From NCBI GenBank assembly GCA_040878185.1, contig JBBDMS010000063.1, forward strand, positions 1 to 48,529: DNA of 48,529 bases, in the 5' to 3' direction. Each line of letters begins with the position of its first letter. The stretch's first letter is position 1. The notes under the pieces are model-generated. The model searched no databases. It was not told where the DNA came from and worked only from the letters and a program-made list of their open reading frames with translations. The stretch is from JAWXBK01 sp040878185. GTDB taxonomy: Bacteria; Pseudomonadota; Alphaproteobacteria; Dongiales; Dongiaceae. Position numbers and translations under genes: made by a program. Below are positions 41,845 through 48,529 of this stretch, piece after piece.

Positions 41845-42849
41845 TCAGGCCGCCAGAATTTCGTCGAGCCGGGTGGCTGCCACCTGGCGGTCGATCGGCA
41901 TTCCGCCCAATCGGGCGCGGCCCGCTTCGAGACGCGTCCGGGTCGCGGGCGCGATGGGCGTGAGTGCCGCAACGACCCGCGCCATCTCGCCGAGGTCGCC
42001 GTTGCAATGCAGGGCCAGATCGCAACCCGCCGCGATCGATGCTGCGGCGAGATCGCCAAGGTCGCCGTCGAGCGCCTTCATGTTGAGATCGTCGGACAAG
42101 AGGATGCCGTCAAAACCGATATGGCCGCGGATCACGCGATCGATGACGCAGCGCGACAGCGTCGCCGGCTTCGTGTCGTCATAGGCGGTATAGACGACAT
42201 GCGCCGTCATCGCCCAGGGCATGTCGGCGAGTGCGCGGAACGGCACGAAATCGGTGAGCTCCAGTTCGGCTGCCGATGCCGTCACGACCGGCAGCTCATG
42301 GTGGCTGTCGGAGAGCGCACGGCCATGGCCGGGAATATGTTTCACCACCGGCAGAACGCCGCCGGCGAGGAAGGCTTCGGCGACGGCGCGGCCCATTTCG
42401 GCGACGAGTTGCGGATCCTCGCCCAGCGCGCGATCGCCGATGACCTGATGCGCACCCGGCAATCGCAGATCGACACAGGGCACGCAATCGACGTCGATCC
42501 CGAGATCGGCCAGCTCCGCCGCAATCAGCCTTGCATTGAGCGCGGCCCCTTCCCGACCGCGCGCGCGATCCCGCGTCGCGATCGCGCCGAACCGTGCCGG
42601 CGGCGGCGCCGCACGCCAATGCGGCGGTTGCAGCCGCTGCACGCGACCGCCTTCCTGATCGATCAGCACCGGCGCATCGGCGCGTCCGACCGTCGCGCGG
42701 AAATCGCCGACCAGCGCGCGGATCTGATCCGGATCGGCACAGTTGCGGGCGAAGACGATGAGACCGAGCGGATCGGCGCGTCGGAACAGATCCCGCTCGT
42801 CCGCGCTCAGCACGGTGCCGGCGCAGCCGAAGATGACCGGAAGTGTCAT
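41845..42849 (-). CDS. nagZ: beta-N-acetylhexosaminidase (muropeptide recycling)
   Basis: The 334-residue family 3 glycoside hydrolase removes N-acetylglucosamine from anhydro-muropeptides in the cytoplasm. The NagZ signature KHIPGHG (170-176) and the DSHHELP loop (181-187) carrying the catalytic His, as well as the nucleophile Asp in LLSDDLNMKAL, are intact. The start at 42849 is the family start (MTLPVIFGCAG). It follows the SPOR-domain gene by 13 bases. The pairing SPOR-nagZ-M50-scpA is typical of alphaproteobacteria. Confidence 0.95.
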   Translation of the reverse strand: MTLPVIFGCAGTVLSADERDLFRRADPLGLIVFARNCADPDQIRALVGDFRATVGRADAPVLIDQEGGRVQRLQPPHWRAAPPPARFGAIATRDRARGREGAALNARLIAAELADLGIDVDCVPCVDLRLPGAHQVIGDRALGEDPQLVAEMGRAVAEAFLAGGVLPVVKHIPGHGRALSDSHHELPVVTASAAELELTDFVPFRALADMPWAMTAHVVYTAYDDTKPATLSRCVIDRVIRGHIGFDGILLSDDLNMKALDGDLGDLAAASIAAGCDLALHCNGDLGEMARVVAALTPIAPATRTRLEAGRARLGGMPIDRQVAATRLDEILAA

Positions 42850-42862
42850 GGCGTCGCCCGGA

Positions 42863-44077
42863 TCAGGGTCGCACGACGAGACAATCCTGCCCGCGAGCGG
42901 AGAGATTGCCGCACAGCTTCTGTGCGCTTTGGTGATCGGCCAGCGGGGCCGCCTGGACCCGATAGAAGATGCCCTTGTCGGCGCCGAGATCGATGCGTTC
43001 GACCAACAGCGAAAGATCGCCCAGCAGCTCCGGCAGTTTCTGCTGCAACTGCGCCCAGGTGGTGCGCGCATCGGCTTCGGAGCGAACGGCCGCAAGCTGA
43101 ACTCGATAGGAGCCCGCCGGCAGCGCCGCCGTCTCGACCGCTTCCGGTTCTGCAACAACCTCGGCGGCTGCGCTGGCCGCCGCAGCGGCGAGCGCTTCGG
43201 CCACGGCAGCCGCGTCATCGACCGCCGCCGCTTCTTCGGCCGTTGCCGCATCGGCCTCGGCGGCGGGTGCCGCCGGATCGGGCGCCGTCACGACCGGCAG
43301 TCCATTCTCGTCGACCGTGACCGCACCCGGTTCGGCAACCGCGGTTACCGGTTCCGGTGCTTCGGGAACGACCGGCTCTTCGGGCGGCGGAACGAGTTGT
43401 TCGATCGCCTGCTCCGATTCCGACGATTCATCGAGCGTGTTGAAGATTTCGCGATCCTGATCGGGAATCTCCATGCCGCCTTCTTCAAGCGGCTGAACCT
43501 TGATCGGGGTCGGATCCGCTTCGACCAGCGGCGCCATATCGCCGACCCCCTGGCCGCCGAGTTCGGAGTTCATGAACCAGAACAGCAGCAAAACGATTCC
43601 GATCGAGACGATCGGCAGAATTAACAGCGGCCAGAGATGTCGGCGGCCGGCAAAGAACGGATGCACCGGTGGCTTTGCCGGCTTGGACGCGACTTTTTTC
43701 TCGAGGTCGATGCGCCCCAAGGGCTGACCAAGCGGCTGCCCAACCGGCTGGCCGGGCGGCGGTGGAATCGCCGGTTCGGCGTCGTCGTCGAGAGACGCCG
43801 CCATCGGCGCCATGGGTGCAGCGGCCGGTGCGCGGGCGGGCTGAGCCGACGGCCGCGCGGGCTGGCTGAGCCGCGTCTCGGGATCGGGCACCATGCCGGC
43901 AGGGCGCTGCTGCGCCGGGGCGCCCGCAGGCGCCTGGGCTTGCGTCGGCTGACCGGTAACCGTTCCCGGGTTCAGCACGATGCGCGGGGCCGGCGGCGGT
44001 GGCGGTGCCGGTCGGCGGCGCGCCAGCGCTTCCTTGATCTGCGCTTCGAGATCGCCGTTATCGTCGGACTGGCTCAT
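42863..44077 (-). CDS. SPOR-domain membrane protein
   Basis: The 404-residue protein has a cytoplasmic Pro/Ala-rich N-terminal part with GQPxG repeats (near residue 110), one membrane helix (LWPLLILPIVSIGIVLLLFW, about 148-167), a long acidic, Ala-rich periplasmic linker, and a C-terminal SPOR domain (about residues 325-404, beginning YRVQLAAVRSEADA) that binds denuded glycan at division sites. It is the usual gene between argS and nagZ in this order, yet no argS precedes it here; the upstream gene is dgt at 70 bases. Confidence 0.9.
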   Translation of the reverse strand: MSQSDDNGDLEAQIKEALARRRPAPPPPPAPRIVLNPGTVTGQPTQAQAPAGAPAQQRPAGMVPDPETRLSQPARPSAQPARAPAAAPMAPMAASLDDDAEPAIPPPPGQPVGQPLGQPLGRIDLEKKVASKPAKPPVHPFFAGRRHLWPLLILPIVSIGIVLLLFWFMNSELGGQGVGDMAPLVEADPTPIKVQPLEEGGMEIPDQDREIFNTLDESSESEQAIEQLVPPPEEPVVPEAPEPVTAVAEPGAVTVDENGLPVVTAPDPAAPAAEADAATAEEAAAVDDAAAVAEALAAAAASAAAEVVAEPEAVETAALPAGSYRVQLAAVRSEADARTTWAQLQQKLPELLGDLSLLVERIDLGADKGIFYRVQAAPLADHQSAQKLCGNLSARGQDCLVVRP

Positions 44078-44146
44078 TTTTCTCGCATTCGAAACGAATC
44101 GACAGGGCCCTAAACATTATACCGCACCAGGCGGCCCGACAGGTTT

Positions 44147-45376
44147 TCAGATCGACGCCGGCAGCGGCTCGCCGGTCAGCCGCGCATGTTCCTGCAACGC
44201 GTAACGGTCGGTCATGCCGGCGATATAGTCCGCGATGACGCGCATCGCACCGGCCTCGTCACGTCCCTCCGCCAGACTGCGCCATTCCCCTGGCAAAAAG
44301 CCGGGCTGCTCGCGATAGAGCGCAAACAAGGTTGCCACCACGACGCGTGCCTGATCGGTCATCCGGTTGACCCTTTCGTGCCGATACATGTGCTGAAACA
44401 GAAACCGCTTCAGCGCCCGATTATGTCCCGCCATCGCGTCGGAAAAGGCGACCAGCGGCCGCCCCAGCATCCGCACCGCATCGGCACTTTGAGGCCGTGC
44501 GTCCTCGATCCGACGATTTGTTTCGGCCACAAGGTCGGTCACCATTTCGTTGATAATGTGGCGAACCGCCTCGTGGATCAGACGCGAGGCCTCGATCTCC
44601 GGGTGGCGCGCGGCGACCTGCTCGAAGATCGGCCCGGCAAGCGGCGCCTCGGCCATATCGCCAATGGCGAACAACTCGGCCCGCAGACCGTCGTCGATAT
44701 CGTGATTGTTGTAGGCAATATCGTCCGCCAGAGCCGCCACCTGGGCTTCGGCCGACGGCCAGGTATCGAGCCGCAGGTCGACCTGCCGGGTGCAGAAACC
44801 GGCGAAGGCGGCCGCCGTGTCGCGGACCTGGTTCTTGGCCGTCGCACTCGGGCCAATGAGCGGGCCGTTATGTTTGACGATCCCCTCCAGCATCTCCCAG
44901 GTCAGGTTGAGCCCGTCGAAGGCCGCATAACGGCGCTCCAGCACGGTCAGGATGCGGAATGTCTGGACGTTGTGGTCGAAGCCGCCCCAGGGCCGCATGG
45001 CCTCGTCGAGCGCCTCCTCCCCGGCATGGCCGAAGGGTGTGTGCCCGAGGTCATGGGCCAGCGCCAGTGCCTCGGCAAGGTCCTCGTCCAGCCCCACCGC
45101 GCGGGCGATCGCGCGGGCGATCTGGGCAACTTCGATGCTGTGGGTCAGACGGGTCCGGTAATGGTCGCCCTCGTGGAACACGAAGACCTGCGTCTTGTGC
45201 TTGAGACGGCGGAAGGCGGTCGAATGGATGATCCGGTCGCGGTCGCGCTGATAAGGCCCGCGCATCGGGCTTTCCGGTTCGGGGAAAAGCCGGCCGCGGC
45301 TGTTCGCCGGATCGCTGGCAAAAGCCTGGAGACCCGGCCCGCGAAAAACACCAATGTCAGGTGTGGAATAAGTCAT
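44147..45376 (-). CDS. dgt: deoxyguanosinetriphosphate triphosphohydrolase-like protein
   Basis: The 409-residue HD-domain enzyme hydrolyses dNTPs to nucleosides and triphosphate. The HD metal site is seen as RLTHSIEV (His79) and AHDLGHTPFGHAGE (H108, D109), with the conserved RDRDRIIHSTAFRRLKHKTQVF upstream, read as RDRDRIIHSTAFRRLKHKTQ. It belongs to the shorter type 2 form common in alphaproteobacteria. The start at 45376 is the family start; it lies divergently 122 bases from erpA, the usual arrangement. Confidence 0.94.
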   Translation of the reverse strand: MTYSTPDIGVFRGPGLQAFASDPANSRGRLFPEPESPMRGPYQRDRDRIIHSTAFRRLKHKTQVFVFHEGDHYRTRLTHSIEVAQIARAIARAVGLDEDLAEALALAHDLGHTPFGHAGEEALDEAMRPWGGFDHNVQTFRILTVLERRYAAFDGLNLTWEMLEGIVKHNGPLIGPSATAKNQVRDTAAAFAGFCTRQVDLRLDTWPSAEAQVAALADDIAYNNHDIDDGLRAELFAIGDMAEAPLAGPIFEQVAARHPEIEASRLIHEAVRHIINEMVTDLVAETNRRIEDARPQSADAVRMLGRPLVAFSDAMAGHNRALKRFLFQHMYRHERVNRMTDQARVVVATLFALYREQPGFLPGEWRSLAEGRDEAGAMRVIADYIAGMTDRYALQEHARLTGEPLPASI

Positions 45377-45498
45377 GGACTGTTGCCGCCTTGTAGGCTT
45401 CGCGACCGGCGTTTGACAATTGGCCGGCATAGCCTAGATCTTGGTTCTGCGGCTGGGTCATTGAGCGCTCGAGCCGGACGTTGCGGAGATCGGACGAT

Positions 45499-45855
45499 AT
45501 GGCTGAAACCCTGATGCAAACGACCGAACGGGCCGTGCAGATGACGGATCGCGCGGCGCAGCGAGTCGCCTCCCTGATCCAGTCGGAAGGGCGCGATGCG
45601 CTGATGCTGCGCCTCAGCGTGTCCGGCGGCGGCTGCTCGGGGTTCCAATATGGTTTTACCCTCGACGATGCCGTGACCGACGACGATATCGTGTTTCCAA
45701 AGGGCGATGTGAAGCTGGTCGTCGACACTGTTTCGCTCGACCTGCTGGCCGGCGCCGAGGTCGATTTCGTCGAGGATCTGGTCGGCTCGTATTTCCGGGT
45801 CAACAACCCGAACGCGTCGTCGTCCTGCGGCTGCGGCACCTCCTTCTCGATCTGA
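45499..45855 (+). CDS. erpA: iron-sulfur cluster insertion protein ErpA
   Basis: The 118-residue A-type carrier delivers Fe-S clusters to target proteins. The three cysteines C46 (GGGCSGFQY), C110 and C112 (SSCGCG) are intact, as is the C-terminal GTSFSI. The start at 45499 gives the usual length and has GGAG ten bases upstream; a TTG further upstream is possible but less likely. It is divergent from dgt and followed by xth 74 bases later, a common order. Confidence 0.95.
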   Translation: MAETLMQTTERAVQMTDRAAQRVASLIQSEGRDALMLRLSVSGGGCSGFQYGFTLDDAVTDDDIVFPKGDVKLVVDTVSLDLLAGAEVDFVEDLVGSYFRVNNPNASSSCGCGTSFSI

Positions 45856-45929
45856 CCACCCTTCCCCCGCTATGCTGATCGTTCGCGCCGCCGTGGCGCG
45901 CGCGAATCAATATTCGCTGCGGAGATCGC

Positions 45930-46724
45930 GTGCGTATCGCAAGCTGGAACGTCAATTCGATCAAGATCCGACTGCCGAACCTGCTGCGATGGCTGAAGCA
46001 GGCGGAACCGGATGTCGTCGTGCTGCAAGAGATCAAGTGCATCGAAACGGGGTTTCCGACGCTTGAAATCGAGGCCGCCGGCTATCGCTGCGCCGTGGTC
46101 GGCCAGAAGACCTATAACGGTGTCGCGATCCTGTCGCGGCATCCCCTCACCGTCGAACGGCGCAATTTGCCGGGCGAAGCCGAGGACGAGCCGGCGCGCT
46201 ATATCGAAGCAATCGTCGAACCGAAAGGCACAAACGGGAAGCGGGAGATCGTGCGCGTCGCCGGCATCTATTTTCCCAACGGCAATCCCGCGCCCGGGCC
46301 GAAATACGATTACAAGCTCGCCTTCATGGCGCGGCTCGAGGCGCATGCGCGCGATCTTCTGGCGTTCGAAGAGCCGCTGGTGCTCGGTGGCGATTACAAC
46401 GTCATCCCCGAGCCGGAAGATGTCTACAACCCGCAGGCATGGCTGAACGATGCGCTGTTCCTGCCCGCGACGCGCGCGGCATTTCGCGGCTTCATCAATC
46501 TCGGCTTCACCGATGCGTTCCGCGCGCTGCATTCGGAAATCGCATACACGTTCTGGGATTACCAGGCCGGCGCCTGGGCCAAGGATCACGGCCTGCGGAT
46601 CGACCATCTGATGCTGTCGCCGCAGGCGGCCGACCGTCTCGTCGCATCCGGCATCGACAAGAAGCCGCGCGACTGGGAGAAGCCGTCGGACCACACGCCG
46701 GTCTGGTGCGAATTGAAGCTCTAG
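45930..46724 (+). CDS. xth: exodeoxyribonuclease III
   Basis: The 264-residue enzyme is an AP endonuclease and 3' exonuclease of the EEP family. It begins MRIASWNVNSIKIRLPNLL with GTG as the start codon (GGAG five bases upstream at 45921). Catalytic residues lie in VVVLQEIK (Glu), GGDYNVIP (Asp, Asn), and PSDHTPVW (His). It acts in base excision repair. Its stop overlaps the convergent M81 gene by three bases in CTAG, so there is no terminator between. Confidence 0.96.
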   Translation: MRIASWNVNSIKIRLPNLLRWLKQAEPDVVVLQEIKCIETGFPTLEIEAAGYRCAVVGQKTYNGVAILSRHPLTVERRNLPGEAEDEPARYIEAIVEPKGTNGKREIVRVAGIYFPNGNPAPGPKYDYKLAFMARLEAHARDLLAFEEPLVLGGDYNVIPEPEDVYNPQAWLNDALFLPATRAAFRGFINLGFTDAFRALHSEIAYTFWDYQAGAWAKDHGLRIDHLMLSPQAADRLVASGIDKKPRDWEKPSDHTPVWCELKL

Positions 46725-48226
46725 GCGGCGTTGTGAACAGGACCGGCCGGCGTCAGTCGGACGCCCGTCCGCAAACGCCGATATTTCAGCTTGCGGTGAT
46801 CGGCCTCGTTCGGTCCCGGTGCCGCCGCGACCAGCACATGCGACGCGATCGGTTCGAAATCGGCGCGGAAATGCACCGAACTTTTCAGGACCAGAATCTT
46901 TTGCGCTGTCGGATCGACGCCGACATGGCGGAACATCGCCTGATCCGCCGCCTGCTGCTTGCGGCTGGTCACGACCACGCGAACGCCGCCGACACGAAGG
47001 CATGCCATTCGCCCGAGTTGCATGTGGCTGCCGCGATAGAAAGGCCCGGTCCCGGTGATCTGGCCATCGCCGATCGCTTCGACGAAAAAGCGCCCCTCGA
47101 ACGGATGATGGCCGCGCAAACCCGATAGCGCGCCGAGTGCGAAATCGGCCTCGTGTCCTGCGCCAATCCGATGCGCCGCATCCGCCGCCGCCGGATCGCA
47201 GAGCAGGCCGAAGACCGCGTCCTGCGCATCGGCGGCGACGAGCGCTTCGAGCATCCCGACCGTGTCGCCGTTTGCCCCGGCGCCGGGATTGTCCTGCGTG
47301 TCGGCGATGACCACGGGCTTCGTCGCGGCGGCGGCAAGGCGTGTCGCTTCGGCGACGGCTTCGTCCGGCGCGTAGAGCCGGCCGGCGAACTTTCCTTCGG
47401 ATGCGGTCACGCTACCTTCCAGTTGCGTCGCCGCCGCTTCTGCTGCTTCCACCGATGTCGCATAGGCGAGCACCATCGGACCGCATTCGCGAATGTCGGC
47501 AGGCGGAAAACCCGGCAGGAAAGAAAGGCTCACGATCGCGTTGCCGGCTGTTTCCTGGACGGCAAGCCCGCGAAAAATGCCCGCTGTTGGTTCCGTCAGC
47601 GTGCATTGCCAGTTGAGCGGAATGAGAAACGGCAGCTTTCGTTTTGCCGCATGCAGCGCGCCGCCGCCCAGCACATGTGCGAGAATGCTCATCGCACGCG
47701 CGCCGGTCTCCGCCATGTCGATATGCGGATAGGTTCGATAACCGACCAGCGCCGTCGCATGATCGACCATCGCATCGGTCACATTGGCATGGAAATCGAG
47801 CGACACGACGATCGGTAGCCTGTCGCCAACCTGGCCGCGCAGGCGACGCAATAATTCACCCTCGCCGTCCTCGAGATGCGTCGTCACCATCGCGCCGTGC
47901 AGATCGAGAAAGATCGCATCGACCGGCCCCGCATGGGCGAGCCGATCGAGAATCTCCGCAACGATCCTTTCGTACGCGGCTTCCTCGACCGCGGCTGAGG
48001 GCGATGCCGCGCACCAGAGCAGCGGCACGATGTTGTGCCCCGCCCCATCGGCCGCCTCGATGAAGCCGGCGACCGGCAAATTGGCGCTGCGCACCGTATC
48101 GAACAGCGCATCGCCGCGGGTCAGTCCCGGCCAGGCATCGGCCACCACGAAATCCTCGTAGCGCGCCCGTGTCGGCGCGAACGTGTTGGTCTCGTGGTGA
48201 AACCCGGCTACGGCGATGCGTGCCAT
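46721..48226 (-). CDS. M81 family metallopeptidase (MlrC type)
   Basis: The 501-residue protein matches the M81/MlrC family, named from the linear microcystin peptidase. Metal-binding candidates are in AGFHHETNTFAPT (residues 7-19), AIFLDLHGAMV and SLDFHANVTDAM; the C-terminal MlrC domain has VIADTQDNPGAGANGDT. Most genomic members are not linked to microcystin and are thought to act on small peptides or related compounds. The gene lies next to an IlvD/Edd dehydratase, suggesting a catabolic cluster continuing to the right. Confidence 0.92.
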   Translation of the reverse strand: MARIAVAGFHHETNTFAPTRARYEDFVVADAWPGLTRGDALFDTVRSANLPVAGFIEAADGAGHNIVPLLWCAASPSAAVEEAAYERIVAEILDRLAHAGPVDAIFLDLHGAMVTTHLEDGEGELLRRLRGQVGDRLPIVVSLDFHANVTDAMVDHATALVGYRTYPHIDMAETGARAMSILAHVLGGGALHAAKRKLPFLIPLNWQCTLTEPTAGIFRGLAVQETAGNAIVSLSFLPGFPPADIRECGPMVLAYATSVEAAEAAATQLEGSVTASEGKFAGRLYAPDEAVAEATRLAAAATKPVVIADTQDNPGAGANGDTVGMLEALVAADAQDAVFGLLCDPAAADAAHRIGAGHEADFALGALSGLRGHHPFEGRFFVEAIGDGQITGTGPFYRGSHMQLGRMACLRVGGVRVVVTSRKQQAADQAMFRHVGVDPTAQKILVLKSSVHFRADFEPIASHVLVAAAPGPNEADHRKLKYRRLRTGVRLTPAGPVHNAA

Positions 48227-48241
48227 GCGCGCCCGCTTCGG

Positions 48242-48529
48242 TCAGATGTCGGCGTAGATATGCGTCTCGGCGCTCCCGCCGGGATGGCAGACGGCGCCCT
48301 TCTCGGCATCGCCCACCGTATGCGCATAGCGCCAGATCGCACCGGACTGATAATCGTGCCGCCGCGGTTTCCACGCCTTGCGGCGCGTTTCGAGTTCCTC
48401 CGCACTGACGTCGGTGTCGATCGTGCCCTTGGCGGCATCGATGCTGATCCTGTCGCCATCTTTCAGCAGCGCGATCGGCCCGCCGACCGCCGCCTCGGGC
48501 CCGACATGGCCGATGCAGAAGCCGCGCGT
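48242..48529 (-). CDS. IlvD/Edd-family dehydratase, C-terminal part
   Basis: The visible 95 residues are the C-terminus of a dihydroxyacid or sugar-acid dehydratase; the gene continues past the window edge. Conserved features are GFCIGHVGPEAAVGGPIALL, then KDGDRISIDA and the VSAEELETRRKAWK helix. The C-terminal tail QSGAIWRYAHTVGDAEKGAV is like the sugar-acid dehydratase branch rather than IlvD proper, but the substrate cannot be settled from this fragment. It ends 15 bases before the M81 gene on the same strand, so the two are probably co-transcribed. Confidence 0.88.
   Translation of the reverse strand, partial: TRGFCIGHVGPEAAVGGPIALLKDGDRISIDAAKGTIDTDVSAEELETRRKAWKPRRHDYQSGAIWRYAHTVGDAEKGAVCHPGGSAETHIYADI

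Noticed and set aside
1..48529. CRISPR array, transposon, prophage, toxin-antitoxin or defence system
   Set aside because: I looked for direct repeats with spacers, terminal repeats, transposase or phage motifs and small coupled gene pairs with such features and found none.

Overview
The window is a 48.5 kb piece of a high-GC (roughly 65%) alphaproteobacterial chromosome. Three things point there: the conserved gene order erpA/dgt - SPOR protein - nagZ - M50 protease - scpA - scpB - tatABC - serS - surE - pcm - LysM/M23 lipoprotein - yajC/secD/secF - Mth938; the order ispB / DUF2007 - trmN6 - glyQ - glyS - ppdK; and an Mla-type lipid transporter whose permease carries its own STAS domain. I cannot fix the genus. 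Coding density is high, no gene-free gap exceeds about 250 bases, and I see no IS element, prophage, integrase, CRISPR array, toxin-antitoxin pair or defence island.

Layout. (1) 1-2436: end of a peptide-type substrate-binding protein and two DppB/DppC-type permeases. (2) 2491-4556: a YgfZ-type folate-binding Fe-S protein and a P1 (DmpA/BapA-type) aminopeptidase. (3) 4572-13437, minus strand: DUF2007 protein, TrmN6-type methyltransferase, a small zinc-ribbon membrane protein, glyQ, glyS, ppdK, meaB and an HD-like protein. (4) 13634-18708, plus strand: polyprenyl diphosphate synthase, tRNA-Pro(CGG), a YfbK-type vWA lipoprotein and a SulP transporter. (5) 18736-23643, minus: mlaE (STAS fusion) - mlaF - mlaD - auxiliary lipoprotein - class III aminotransferase, tightly coupled. 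(6) 23759-25868: apt, an NDUFAF6-like protein and a free-standing PuuD-like membrane protein. (7) 25931-29639, minus: yajC, secD, secF, a Mth938 protein and a small membrane protein. (8) 29837-30700: DUF815 AAA ATPase. (9) 30767-45376, minus: the long envelope and chromosome-segregation block, from dgt through nagZ, scpAB, tatABC, serS, surE and pcm to the LysM/M23 lipoprotein. It is interrupted between scpB and tatA by a two-gene Fe3+-type ABC transporter with its own Fur-like box and terminator. (10) 45499-48529: erpA, xth, an M81 (MlrC-type) peptidase and the end of an IlvD/Edd dehydratase.

How the parts relate. Much of the window serves the cell envelope: Sec and Tat export, Mla-type lipid trafficking, NagZ muropeptide recycling, SPOR and LysM peptidoglycan-binding proteins, and the quinone or undecaprenyl precursor synthase. 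The rest is translation (glyQS, serS, tRNA-Pro, trmN6), chromosome segregation, nucleotide and DNA maintenance (dgt, surE, xth, apt) and Fe-S maturation (erpA, ygfZ).

No wholly new system is evident. The strongest oddities are a sharply bounded, low-GC, rare-codon patch inside glyS; a similar shorter patch inside the M50 protease gene; the Fur-box iron-transport cassette inserted into conserved synteny; the absence of argS from the position expected of it; an AT-rich 13-bp inverted repeat before the SulP gene; and two protein families (NDUFAF6-like and truncated PuuD-like) whose automatic names would mislead.
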